Positions 1 through 8,266 of a DNA stretch of 64,000 bases are shown in pieces. The position numbers were made by a program, and so were the translations under genes. Origin of the DNA: JANRKB01 sp033763695 (GTDB lineage: Bacteria; Planctomycetota; Phycisphaerae; Phycisphaerales; UBA1924); contig JANRKB010000052.1 of the NCBI GenBank assembly GCA_033763695.1, positions 28,430 to 92,429 on the forward strand, in the 5' to 3' direction. Within the stretch, counting starts at the first letter, position 1; every line of letters begins with the position of its first letter. The notes under the pieces were generated by a model, which did no database searches, had not been told where the DNA came from, and was given only the letters and a program-made list of their open reading frames with translations.

Positions 1-345
1 CATCGAGCGCAGGTACGCCGCGGCGGCCTGATCGCTGGGATCAACGACGCCGTCGAAGCCGCCGATGCTCTCGCCGCTGCTCACGACGCGCACGGCGGGA
101 TCGATGAGCTTGAGACTGCTGACAAACTGCTCGGGGGTTTCGGGCGTGTGCGCGTGCCGCCCCGGCATGGCGTCCTGCCCCACCACGACCACCGCGCGAT
201 TGGGCGTGAGTTCATCGGGCGGACAGGCGAGTTCGCCGATCGCGTCGACAGGGCGCTTCACGCGCGAGAGATCGACGCCCGGATCATGCCGGAGCGTGGC
301 ATCGAGACCGGTCCGACCAACAAGGATGACGCGCACATCCCTCAC
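1..345 (-). CDS. Receiver-like hypothetical protein, 3' part outside window
   Basis: Minus-strand reading frame that enters from the left edge, so its C-terminus is missing. From a GTG at 345 the product begins MRDVRVILVGRTG, a beta-strand then a loop as in CheY-like or P-loop-like alpha/beta folds. A second hydrophobic strand (AVVVVGQD) and a third (VRVVSSGES) follow, spaced as in a receiver domain, but I do not see the acidic pocket or a clear phospho-acceptor Asp. The frame stays open upstream to about 648 with other possible starts, for example GTG at 396, so the start is uncertain. It lies downstream of a second receiver-like gene (612-1274) on the same strand. Function not recognised; coding status rests on continuous sensible translation. 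Confidence 0.55.
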   Translation of the reverse strand, partial: MRDVRVILVGRTGLDATLRHDPGVDLSRVKRPVDAIGELACPPDELTPNRAVVVVGQDAMPGRHAHTPETPEQFVSSLKLIDPAVRVVSSGESIGGFDGVVDPSDQAAAAYLRSM

Positions 346-611
346 GCTCTCTGGACCGTGATTTGGACCGCGATCGTCGGACTGAGCCGAACCCACCGAC
401 GCGGGCGTACCGGCAGCGTCGCGGCTGGGCGTCGCGCTGGTCGTGGCCGGTCTGGATCGTTCTGCGCCTGTCAAATCTCTCCCGTCGTTCCATCCCTGTG
501 CTGCGTTGCCGCGGGGCCGAGGCCCACGCGTGCACTCGTCAACCAACCATACGACGCCCGCACCGCCGCGGATCGCGCGACGGCCGGAACCAGCGGGGCC
601 TGCCGCTGGCC

Positions 612-1274
612 CTACCGATGAGTCTGACCCGGACCGGGCTCATCCGCAAGCAGCATCGCAAGTTCTTCGTCACTCAGAAGGCTGGAAAGCCCCTGGGAAC
701 CGCCCTCGCCCGGCTCGTCGGCCTCATTCTCGGACGGGGCAGGACGCACTTGGGGGTCGTCGGTCAACCGCAGCGTCGGCGGGGTGCGGACGGGCTGGAT
801 GCGTGGGCCGGCGGCGGGCACCGGGCGCGCCCCCGGAGGCGGCCCCGGCGGAGCGCTGCTGCGAAGCGTGAGATTGGGCGCTGAGATCATCACCGACACG
901 GGCTGGAAGTGGCCCGGGCCGCTGCGCGCGGGCGGCTCGACGGCGTCGTCCGCCGGCGTTTCTTCGACGTCCTCGACGTAGGCCCGAAGCTGCGGCGATG
1001 CCGCGGGGTCGAACGTCCAGATCGTGAGCGAAGGGACGTAGCGATGGGCGGCGGCGACCAAAGCCCGGGCGTTGGCGTCGTCGTGCAGTCGGTCGAGCAA
1101 CAGGACCACCGGCCCACCGCGGCGCGTGGCGAGGCACAGCCGCGCCATGGACTGCAGGCGATCGCTGGAGGGTTGAACGTGGACACGCCGGCGGCCCAAG
1201 GCCCCGAGGAGATCCGGGTCTGCCCCACTTCGGGGATGCAGCAAGACGCAGGCGGTGGGAAGGGCGGAAGTCAC
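612..1274 (-). CDS. Receiver-like hypothetical protein with Pro-rich linker
   Basis: About 220 residues, with GTG starts possible at 1274 or 1283. The first ~110 residues have an alternating hydrophobic pattern (CVLLHP, GPVVLLLDRL, LTIWTFDP) that resembles a degenerate receiver fold. A ~90-residue Pro/Ala-rich linker follows, then a short acidic helix (LSDEELAMLLADE) close to the end. The longer open frame running to 1850 overlaps the neighbouring plus-strand gene and its upstream part looks non-coding, so I cut it. It probably shares a transcript with the gene at 1-345, 266 bp away on the same strand. The short C-terminal acidic helix after a disordered linker could be a protein-docking peptide (inference). 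No family recognised. Confidence 0.55.
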   Translation of the reverse strand: MTSALPTACVLLHPRSGADPDLLGALGRRRVHVQPSSDRLQSMARLCLATRRGGPVVLLLDRLHDDANARALVAAAHRYVPSLTIWTFDPAASPQLRAYVEDVEETPADDAVEPPARSGPGHFQPVSVMISAPNLTLRSSAPPGPPPGARPVPAAGPRIQPVRTPPTLRLTDDPQVRPAPSENEADEPGEGGSQGLSSLLSDEELAMLLADEPGPGQTHR

Positions 1275-1557
1275 GGGCAGCACTATACCGATTTGTGCGC
1301 GAGAGCGCGGCGAAGTTTGCGCCCAGATTCCGCCCCGGGTTGAGTCGAGAGCACGTCGCACTTTTCGAGCCGCGCAAGAAAGTCGTAGGGTCGGCGTGCC
1401 GCTCGACGCGAGAGTTCGGTTGAAGGTACTCTCGGGGGCTGTTCGTACGCTGAACGAGCGCGTCTGCAACCGCGGGCGGCGTTCACCAACAAGGTTCGGC
1501 GTGCCGCGCTCTTGTGAGCGGGCGCATTGCGGGTGGTCGACACTCAGGGAGGTTGAA

Positions 1558-2721
1558 ATGAATCGGATTCGGTCACTGACGGCGTCATCACTGCTCTCTG
1601 TCGGAATCCTGGGCGGCGCGTGCGGGCTGGCCATGGTCGCCGCGCCGAGTGTCGCTTTCGCGCAAGCGGGCGACAACCTCATCACCAAGGAAGGGATCAT
1701 CACCGGCACGATGAACATCGACTTCCAGACGCGCACGCGTCTGGATACGTCGGGCGACCTCAAGCCCGGCAGCGCGGCGGTGGGTGTCGCGGACAAGTAT
1801 GCGTTCGTGTTCCGCGTTGCCGACACGACGGAGTTCGCGGGCGAGATCACGCGCCAGCCGAACCTCTACAGCAAGGTGCTCGGCTCCAAGAAGCAGTCGG
1901 CGTTCCTTGGGTTCAATGTCAATCTGGCTGTGTTCAACCCCAAGGACCTGAAACAGAAGAAGACGGTCGGCAAGTGGGTCGGCCAAGTACCGGTGGATGC
2001 CGCAAGCGGTGCGTTTGATCTGGGCGCGGGCGACAAGGAGGGCGAACGCCGCCTGCGCATCGCGATCGACACCGTCGGCAGCGCGAAGGGCTTTGTCGAT
2101 GAGTTCCAGGGGCGACTGGTGGGCAAGGCCGAGAAGAAGGAAACGCTCGCGGCGTACACGTACAAGCGCGTGATCGGCACCAAGACCGTCGAGGTCGTGG
2201 TGAAGAAGTCCGACCCGATGCGCTTTGAGGGGCTGCGGCTCGCGAAGGGGCCCAGCGAGGTCTACCCCACCACCGTCGTCAACGGGCGCCTTGACTACGA
2301 CTACGAGACGGGCAACTGGTTCACCGACGGCATCCGCTTCCGCTATCAGATCGACGGCAAGGATGTCGAAGACGTGATCACCGGCTCGATCAAGTGGGTC
2401 GAAGATCCCAATCGCGCAACCAACGGCAAGGGCGTCTACGACTTCAACCTTCGATTCAATGAAGAGAAGAACAAGTCGGCCGCGACCGAGGCCGCCGCGT
2501 TCGACAAGCTGTCGAATGAGGATGCGTTCTTCGCCGTGGACAACACCGTGCCGAGCCTGACGGGCACGATCACCTACACGGACACGATGATCGGCGGCGG
2601 CGAGACGCCGGCGAGCAGCAAGGTGGAGTACAACCTGAACGCCAACAAGCTGACAAAGCAGCAGGTGGTGAACTTCTTCAAGCTGTGGCTGATTGCCGTC
2701 GGCCCGACCAACGACGAGTGA
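1558..2721 (+). CDS. Exported protein of unknown function
   Basis: Product of 387 residues. The ATG at 1558 was chosen because an AGGGAGG-type ribosome site lies just before it and the protein then starts with a good Sec signal peptide: MNRIRS, a hydrophobic core, and a likely cut after VAFAQA near residue 37. The open frame starts 300 bp earlier but that part reads as non-coding. The mature part is mixed alpha/beta with many Lys, Asp and Gly, and no cysteines or catalytic motif that I can name. Two stretches (YDYETGNWFTDGIRFRYQID and GKGVYDFNLRFNEE) look like beta-sandwich strands. Likely periplasmic or surface located. Single gene: 139 bp separate it from the next coding region. Function not recognised. 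Confidence 0.85.
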   Translation: MNRIRSLTASSLLSVGILGGACGLAMVAAPSVAFAQAGDNLITKEGIITGTMNIDFQTRTRLDTSGDLKPGSAAVGVADKYAFVFRVADTTEFAGEITRQPNLYSKVLGSKKQSAFLGFNVNLAVFNPKDLKQKKTVGKWVGQVPVDAASGAFDLGAGDKEGERRLRIAIDTVGSAKGFVDEFQGRLVGKAEKKETLAAYTYKRVIGTKTVEVVVKKSDPMRFEGLRLAKGPSEVYPTTVVNGRLDYDYETGNWFTDGIRFRYQIDGKDVEDVITGSIKWVEDPNRATNGKGVYDFNLRFNEEKNKSAATEAAAFDKLSNEDAFFAVDNTVPSLTGTITYTDTMIGGGETPASSKVEYNLNANKLTKQQVVNFFKLWLIAVGPTNDE

Positions 2722-2860
2722 TCCATCGCGACTGATCGCGCCGCATGAGGCGCTGTGACAGATGCCCGTGCCGCCCGCCTGACCGCGAGCGGCACGCTTG
2801 GACTGAGTTTGCCGCACGACCGAGCGCGGCCACGGACTGCACCCAGGGGAGCATTACGCC

Positions 2861-4336
2861 ATGTCGATCTCGCTGTACGCGTCACTGATTCGTCGCCACG
2901 ACAAGGATCGCGTCAACGCCATCTCGCGGCGTGAGATGCTGAAGGCATCGGCGGCGTTTGGCGCCGGCTTGCTCTTGAGCACGCATGCGTTCGCGCGCCG
3001 CCCAGCGATTGCCGGGCGCAGCGTCGTGATCATCGGAGCGGGGTTCGCCGGGCTGGCGTGTGGACATGAACTGAAGGCCGCGGGGTATGACGTGACAATC
3101 GTGGACGTGCGCGACCGGGTGGGCGGGCGTGTGCTGACGCTGCACGACCTCTTGCCGGGGAAGTACATCGAGGGCGGCGCGGAACTCATCGGGTCCAACC
3201 ATCCGCTGTGGGTGGCGTACGCAGAGAAGTTCGGACTGACATTCACCGACTTGAGTGAAGACGAAACGCTTGATGCGCCGGTGATTCTCGACGGCAAGCG
3301 GCTGAGCAACGACGACGCCGCGAAGTTGTACGAGGAGATGAAGCCGGTCGAGACGGAGTTCAACAAACTGGCCGCCGAGATCAACGCCGACGAGCCGTGG
3401 ACGAGCAAGGACGCCAAGGAACTCGACGCGCGTTCGACCGCGGACTGGCTGAGCAAGCTCGGCGTTGATCCGCTGGGCGTGAAGGGCTTTGCCGCGACGC
3501 TCACGAGCGACAACGGCGTGGCGTGCGACAGGCAGTCGCTGCTGGGCATGCTGACAGCCGTCAAGGGCGGCGGGCTGGAGAAGTACTGGTCCGACAGCGA
3601 GGTCTATCGCTGCAAGGGCGGGAATCAGCAGCTTGCGACCAAGCTGGCGGAGGCGATCGGGATGGATCGCATCGTGCTCGGTCTGGCGGTGAAGAAGGTG
3701 ACGTTCTCCAGCAGCGGCGTGAGCGTCAAGTGTGCGGATGGGCGCGAGATCAGCGCGGACGATGTTGTGGTTGCGTGCGCCCCCGCCGTGTGGAGCAAGA
3801 TCGAGTTCACGCCCGGCCTGCCCTCGAGCCTGCGGCCGCAGATGGGCGTGAACATCAAGAACCTCATGACGCTCAAGAAGCCGGTGTGGCAGGAAAGCAA
3901 ACTGAGCCAGTACCTGCTGAGCGACGGTGAAGTGACGATGACATGGAACGGTACCGACGGCCAGAAAGAAGACGATGGCTGCGTGCTGACGTGCTTCTCG
4001 GGCGGCCCGGGTGCCGAGAAGATCCTTGAGAAGCCTTCGGAACTGCGCCGTGCCGAGTATGTGAAGCAGATGGACGCGGTGTATCCGGGCGTGGCGGAGG
4101 CGGTGACAGGCCAGCGGTTCATGGATTGGCCGCGTGAGCCTTGGACGATGGCGAGCTATTCGTTCCCCGCGCCGGGACAGGTGACGACGATGGGGCCGGT
4201 GCTGCGCCAGGGCCTGGGGCGGCTGCACTTTGCGGGCGAACACTGCTGCTACAAGTTCGTCGGCTACATGGAAGGCGCGCTGGACTCGGGCGTGGCGGTG
4301 GCGCGGCGGATGGCGGCGCGTGACAAGGTGAAGTGA
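2861..4336 (+). CDS. Tat-exported flavin amine oxidase
   Basis: FAD-dependent amine oxidase, 491 residues. The N-terminus carries a twin-arginine signal (SRREMLKA, Arg23-Arg24, then a hydrophobic stretch), so the folded flavoprotein is probably exported by Tat. The mature start shows the dinucleotide-binding motif VVIIGAGFAGLACG at about 55-68, then Asp/Arg-rich VDVRDRVGGRV, the second FAD contact typical of monoamine oxidase/L-amino-acid oxidase. The C-terminal FAD motif is LHFAGEHCCYKFVGYMEGAL. Length is normal for the family. The substrate (monoamine, polyamine or amino acid) cannot be read from the sequence. AGGGGAG precedes the start. The O-methyltransferase gene follows after 71 bp on the same strand, so the two may be cotranscribed, though no shared pathway is evident. 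Confidence 0.93.
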   Translation: MSISLYASLIRRHDKDRVNAISRREMLKASAAFGAGLLLSTHAFARRPAIAGRSVVIIGAGFAGLACGHELKAAGYDVTIVDVRDRVGGRVLTLHDLLPGKYIEGGAELIGSNHPLWVAYAEKFGLTFTDLSEDETLDAPVILDGKRLSNDDAAKLYEEMKPVETEFNKLAAEINADEPWTSKDAKELDARSTADWLSKLGVDPLGVKGFAATLTSDNGVACDRQSLLGMLTAVKGGGLEKYWSDSEVYRCKGGNQQLATKLAEAIGMDRIVLGLAVKKVTFSSSGVSVKCADGREISADDVVVACAPAVWSKIEFTPGLPSSLRPQMGVNIKNLMTLKKPVWQESKLSQYLLSDGEVTMTWNGTDGQKEDDGCVLTCFSGGPGAEKILEKPSELRRAEYVKQMDAVYPGVAEAVTGQRFMDWPREPWTMASYSFPAPGQVTTMGPVLRQGLGRLHFAGEHCCYKFVGYMEGALDSGVAVARRMAARDKVK

Positions 4337-4407
4337 GCGGCTGCAACGAGGCTCGAAGTCATGACGGCGCACGGCGGTGCCGGGAACGCGGGATGGAGGC
4401 TTTTGGG

Positions 4408-5091
4408 ATGAGTGACGAGCACACTCCCGCGATCTGGACGGCTGTCGACATGTATTTGTGCGAGACGCTCTTGGGGCACGACGCAGTACTGGCAGCCGCG
4501 CTTGCACGCAGCGAGGCGGCAGGGCTACCGCCGATCCATGTGGCGCCGAATCAGGGCGCGCTGCTGATGTTGCTCGCGCAGAGCGTCGGAGCGCAGCGGA
4601 TTCTGGAACTTGGCACACTGGGCGGATACAGCACGATCTGGCTGGCGCGGGCGTTGCCGCTGCACGGGCGAGTGATCACCGTGGAGATGGACGAGAAGCA
4701 TGCGCAGGTGGCGCGCGAGAACATGGCCGCGGCGGGGCTGAGCATGCGGGTGGATGTGCGGCACGGTCGTTGCCGCGATGTGCTGGACGAGTTGGTGCGT
4801 GAGAACGTGCCTCGCTTTGATCTGACGTTCATCGATGCGGACAAGCAGAGCGCGCCCGAGTACTTCCGCAAGGCGCTTGAGTTGTCGCGGCAAGGCTCCC
4901 TGATCGTTGTGGACAACGTGGTGCGGGACGGCGACGTGGCCAATGCGAACTCGACGGACGCCCGCACGCAAGGCGTGCAAGAGTGCCTGGCGATGATGGG
5001 ACGCGAACCTCGCGTGCAAGCGACGGCGATCCAGACCGTGGGCAGCAAGGGCTACGACGGCTTTGCGGTTGCGCGCGTCATCGGCGCGTGA
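4408..5091 (+). CDS. SAM-dependent O-methyltransferase (class I, COMT-like)
   Basis: About 227 residues. ATG at 4408 is preferred because GGAGG lies 8 bases before it; a GTG at 4333 would add 25 residues with no family resemblance. The SAM-binding motif is ILELGTLGGYSTIWLARALP, followed by the acidic strand VITVEMDEKHAQVARENM. The metal/substrate motif FDLTFIDADKQSAPEYFRKA and the later VVDNVVRDGDVA are the marks of the cation-dependent O-methyltransferase family (caffeoyl-CoA/catechol type). No signal peptide, so cytoplasmic. The methyl acceptor is not predictable. It lies 71 bp after the amine oxidase gene and may be in the same transcript. Confidence 0.93.
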   Translation: MSDEHTPAIWTAVDMYLCETLLGHDAVLAAALARSEAAGLPPIHVAPNQGALLMLLAQSVGAQRILELGTLGGYSTIWLARALPLHGRVITVEMDEKHAQVARENMAAAGLSMRVDVRHGRCRDVLDELVRENVPRFDLTFIDADKQSAPEYFRKALELSRQGSLIVVDNVVRDGDVANANSTDARTQGVQECLAMMGREPRVQATAIQTVGSKGYDGFAVARVIGA

Positions 5092-5142
5092 ACGGAAGGG
5101 CTCGTGCGCGAGCGGCAACGAGTTCGCATTCACTGATGTGCT

Positions 5143-5181
5143 CAAAAAGAAAACCGCCCGACGCTTGTGGGCGTCGGGCGG
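5143..5181 (-). terminator. Intrinsic terminator of the porin gene
   Basis: Perfect 11-bp inverted repeat (5154-5164 and 5171-5181) with a 6-base loop. On the minus strand it is followed by a T-rich run (complement of 5143-5153). It sits 43 bp after the stop codon of the porin gene. Confidence 0.88.
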
Positions 5182-5223
5182 TGAGACTTCACAAATCAGA
5201 CGGTGATGAAACCGTAGTCCGAT

Positions 5224-6615
5224 TTAGAACAGGAGCTGGAACTGGAGGCGGAGGGCAACCTCGCCCGAGTCGCCATCGCCGAGCACGCCGTTGTTCGTGC
5301 CGCCGCCACCGCGGATGAACGGCCCGATGTTCTGGGTGCTGGCGGTCTGGACCGCGTTGTTGACGAGGCCTGCGTTCTCGTTGAGCGAGATCACCGCGTC
5401 AGCCGTGACCTTGGCGGCGTGGCTGTCGGGGATGATGTAGTAGTTGGCGCCGACGGTCAGGAAGTGGAAGTCGGAGGGGTCGAGCTCGTTACCAGCGCCG
5501 ACGCCGGTGGACTCGCTGTCAGCGAAGATGCCTTCGTAGCGGGCGAAGATCTCGGCCTGCTCGGAGACGAACACGCCGCCCTGGATGAGGAGGCTGTAGG
5601 TGCTGATGCTGTTGCGGGCGTCGCCGTCGGTCGTGGTACCGGTGAACGCGGCGAAGGCGTTCCAGCCGGCGCCTTCGAGGCTGCCGTCGAGGGTGTAGAG
5701 GGTCGACTCGTTGCCGAGGGTCGCGTTGGAAGCGTTGTCGCCGTTACCGCTGTTGCCACCCTGCTCCCAGTGGATGCCACCGCCGACCATCGCGGCGAAG
5801 TCCTGGCTGCGGAAGCTGGTGAAGTCGTTGAAGCGGCTCCAGTCGCCGGCGAACTTGAACTCGCCACGGAGGCTGAGGGCGTAGTCAGCCTCGAAGCGGC
5901 TGTTGTAGTCCGTGTTGGCCGAGGTGACGCCGTCACCGAAGTCCGCCATCATGCGGAACGATTCGGCGGTGTAGCCGACTTCGATGCCCTGAGTGCGGCC
6001 CGGGGTGAAGAGGCCGTTGATGACCGAGGTGCCAGCGGCGAGGCTGTACTCATCGCCCACGATTTCCTCGCGGACGGTGGGGAGCTTGAACTGGCCCCAC
6101 TTGACGTACATGCCGTTGTCGTACTTGTACTGGCCGTACGCGTCCTCGAGCACGAAGCCCGAGTTGGTGGTGCCGCTCTGGTTGCCGCTGTTGTCGAAGG
6201 TGTTCTGCGAGGCGCCGCTGACCAGGGCGCTGACCTTGAAGGTGAGGTCAGGGTTGTGGATGTTGCCGCTGAAGCTCAGGCGGGTGATGGGGTTGTTGAA
6301 GCCCATGGTGAGCGAATCGTCCTTGTTGACGTTCGTCGCGCCGGGGCCGGTGCCCTGAACGCCGTCGCTGCGGCTGTCGAGGGTGTAACGGAACTGCACC
6401 GTGCCGCCGATCGTGAGCTTGTAGTTGCCGCTCTGATCGGAGATGGTGAAGCCGTTGCTGCCCGAGGCCGCGGGGGCCAGGAGGCTGCTGCGGGTCTGCG
6501 CGTCGGCCGCCAGCTCAGCGCTGTAAGCGCGGCTCTGGTCGGGGTTCTGCGCGAAGGCCGGGGCGACGCTGAGGGCGGCGCCGGCAACGAACACGATCTT
6601 GCTGATCTTCGTCAT
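5224..6615 (-). CDS. Outer-membrane beta-barrel porin
   Basis: 463 residues from ATG 6615, which follows a GAGGAG ribosome site; the longer open frame upstream is not supported. A clear signal peptide (MTKISK, hydrophobic core, cleavage after PAFA) is followed by a mature chain of alternating short strands: YKLTIGGTVQFRYTLDSRSD, LSFSGNIHNPDLTFKVSALV, YVKWGQFKLPTVREE, FEADYALSLRGEFKFAGDW. It ends in LRLQFQLLF, with the terminal aromatic residue expected by the BAM complex. The pattern resembles the phosphate-selective porin O/P-like family, but I cannot fix the substrate. It is divergent from a PhoB-type regulator gene 760 bp away, which makes control by phosphate conceivable (inference only). 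It has its own terminator. Confidence 0.88.
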   Translation of the reverse strand: MTKISKIVFVAGAALSVAPAFAQNPDQSRAYSAELAADAQTRSSLLAPAASGSNGFTISDQSGNYKLTIGGTVQFRYTLDSRSDGVQGTGPGATNVNKDDSLTMGFNNPITRLSFSGNIHNPDLTFKVSALVSGASQNTFDNSGNQSGTTNSGFVLEDAYGQYKYDNGMYVKWGQFKLPTVREEIVGDEYSLAAGTSVINGLFTPGRTQGIEVGYTAESFRMMADFGDGVTSANTDYNSRFEADYALSLRGEFKFAGDWSRFNDFTSFRSQDFAAMVGGGIHWEQGGNSGNGDNASNATLGNESTLYTLDGSLEGAGWNAFAAFTGTTTDGDARNSISTYSLLIQGGVFVSEQAEIFARYEGIFADSESTGVGAGNELDPSDFHFLTVGANYYIIPDSHAAKVTADAVISLNENAGLVNNAVQTASTQNIGPFIRGGGGTNNGVLGDGDSGEVALRLQFQLLF

Positions 6616-7375
6616 CTTGAGAAACTCCTCAAAAGGGGGCCGGGCGCACGTCTCCAAGCACGCCAGGCTGTCAACACCGTCCGATCGAGAGTTCGGGCGA
6701 GCGCCCGATCCCTCGGACAACGACTCTTTCACCGGTCCATCCGGTGCCTCCCATCACGAGGCTGACATCGCCTCGCGAACTGCCTGTCGTGGCTCTGCGT
6801 CTGCGGGTGGTGCGATCCACCTGCGTCTGCTTTGCCCGCGTCAGGCCCGGGACGCTCCGCGTCGACCGGCACACTCAAGGCTCCGAACCTTCGCTCCAGA
6901 CCTTGGCAGGATTCTGCCGCAGTCCGCACGCGACTCGCGTGCGTCCGATCCGATGAGCCCACAAGCCGGACCGGCTTACCGGACGAGACCTCGTCCAGGG
7001 TCGAAAGCGTACCCACGCTGATTAGCGAGTGCAAACTCGCCGCTTCGGTTTTTCGGCTGATGCCCGCCCCGGACAGGACTTTTGACTCTGATTCCGAGCG
7101 TTTTCACGCAAATAACTCGCTCAATACCGTGTATAAACCGATCATCTGTCCACAATTTCCCCCAACAGCACGCCCCAGAATTCCGGCGCGGCGGCGCGGG
7201 ACGGCACGGTCTGAGGCGGATTTGCGGGGTCGTTCGCGGGACGCGAAGCGGAGTGGACCTGCCCATTCGTGTTGATTTCACACAACGCAAACAGTTCAAC
7301 ACTGGTCAAGCACCGGGCAGTTCTTTACCCTTGGCTCCGAAGCCTTTGGATCAGAGTCTCGTCCCCCCCTCTCGC
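6616..7375. other. Intergenic region between porin and response regulator
   Basis: 760 bp without a gene I can support; the short frames in it have no ribosome sites or family features. It must hold the divergent promoters of the porin and the regulator. A small hairpin at 7025-7040 (6-bp stem, GCAA loop) is followed by a GC-rich step and five T at 7049-7053 on the plus strand, a weak terminator shape. I see no convincing Pho box. Confidence 0.5.
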
Positions 7376-8095
7376 ATGCCCGACGCCAAGCACATTCTGG
7401 TGGTGGACGACGAGCGCGACCTTGTCGAGTTGCTCACGTACAACCTGAAGAAGGCTGGTTACCAGACCTCTGCGGCCCACTCGGGCCGGGCCGGTTTGGA
7501 GCTGGCACTGCGGGCCACCCCCGACCTGATCGTGCTGGATGTGATGCTGCCCGAGCTTTCGGGCACCGAAATCGTCACCCGCCTGCGGGCCAACCCGGGC
7601 ACGGCAACCACGCCCATCATTCTGCTCACCGCCAAGACTGAAGAGATCGATCAACTGGTCGGGCTGGCGGTCGGGGCTGATGACTATGTGACCAAGCCAT
7701 TCTCGACGAAGGTGCTGATCGCGCGGATTGACGCGATGCTCCGCCGCACCCGCAAGCCCAGCGACGCCAAGGGCGTGCTGAGCCTCGGGCCGATCGAGGT
7801 GCATACCGACACGCACGAGGCGTTCGTCGACGGCCAACCGATCAAGCTGACGCTCACCGAGTTCAAGATCCTCTCCAGCCTGCTCCAGGCCCAGGGCAAG
7901 GTGCTGTCGCGCTCCATCCTGATGTCCAAGGCGATGGGGCCGGGCGTCACCGTCACGGAGCGCACCATCGACGTTCACGTCACCAGCATCCGCAAGAAAC
8001 TCAACGACCACGCGCCGATCGTCCGCACCGTGCGCGGCGTGGGCTATCGCGCCACGCTCGAGCCCGAACCGGGTGACGTAGACGCGAGCGTTTAA
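7376..8095 (+). CDS. PhoB/OmpR-family response regulator
   Basis: 239 residues from ATG 7376. Residues 6-120 form a receiver domain: acidic pair Asp11-Asp12 (ILVVDDERD), phospho-acceptor Asp55 (LIVLDVMLPE), conserved Thr in ILLTAK, and Lys107 (DDYVTKPFS). Residues ~135-230 form a winged-helix DNA-binding domain ending in TERTIDVHVTSIRKKLNDH and VRTVRGVGYRA, the recognition helix and wing of the OmpR/PhoB class. It is a cytoplasmic transcription factor phosphorylated by a histidine kinase; no kinase gene lies beside it here, so it is an orphan in this window. The family is certain; calling it PhoB itself would be a guess, although the divergent porin gene fits. Confidence 0.94.
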   Translation: MPDAKHILVVDDERDLVELLTYNLKKAGYQTSAAHSGRAGLELALRATPDLIVLDVMLPELSGTEIVTRLRANPGTATTPIILLTAKTEEIDQLVGLAVGADDYVTKPFSTKVLIARIDAMLRRTRKPSDAKGVLSLGPIEVHTDTHEAFVDGQPIKLTLTEFKILSSLLQAQGKVLSRSILMSKAMGPGVTVTERTIDVHVTSIRKKLNDHAPIVRTVRGVGYRATLEPEPGDVDASV

Positions 8096-8169
8096 CGCCA
8101 ACACGCTGTGAACGTGCGTCCTGCTGCGTTGATGCGAGATCGATGTCCACGCGCTGACGTCAAGGCACC

Positions 8170-8207
8170 AAAAAGCAGCATCGAAGTCCCTGGAGGGGAC
8201 TTCGATG
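8170..8207 (-). terminator. Intrinsic terminator of the RNase E/G gene
   Basis: Perfect 12-bp inverted repeat (8179-8190 and 8196-8207, 5-base loop) followed on the minus strand by a five-T run (complement of 8170-8174). It lies 60 bp past the stop of the ribonuclease gene and also serves the convergent end of the regulator gene. Confidence 0.85.
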
Positions 8208-8266
8208 GTGCGGGAGTTCACTTCCGTCGCTTGAGTGTCGAGCGCGCGCGGGAGGCGGAATCCGTC

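Noticed and set aside
612..1850. Full 412-codon minus-strand frame
   Set aside because: Its first half overlaps the exported protein gene at 1558 and looks non-coding; only the part from 1274 downwards is supported.
5419..6765. Plus-strand open frame antisense to the porin gene
   Set aside because: Val/Ala/Glu/Gly-only composition typical of the complement of a Thr/Ser/Asn-rich barrel protein; porin has signal peptide, ribosome site and terminator.
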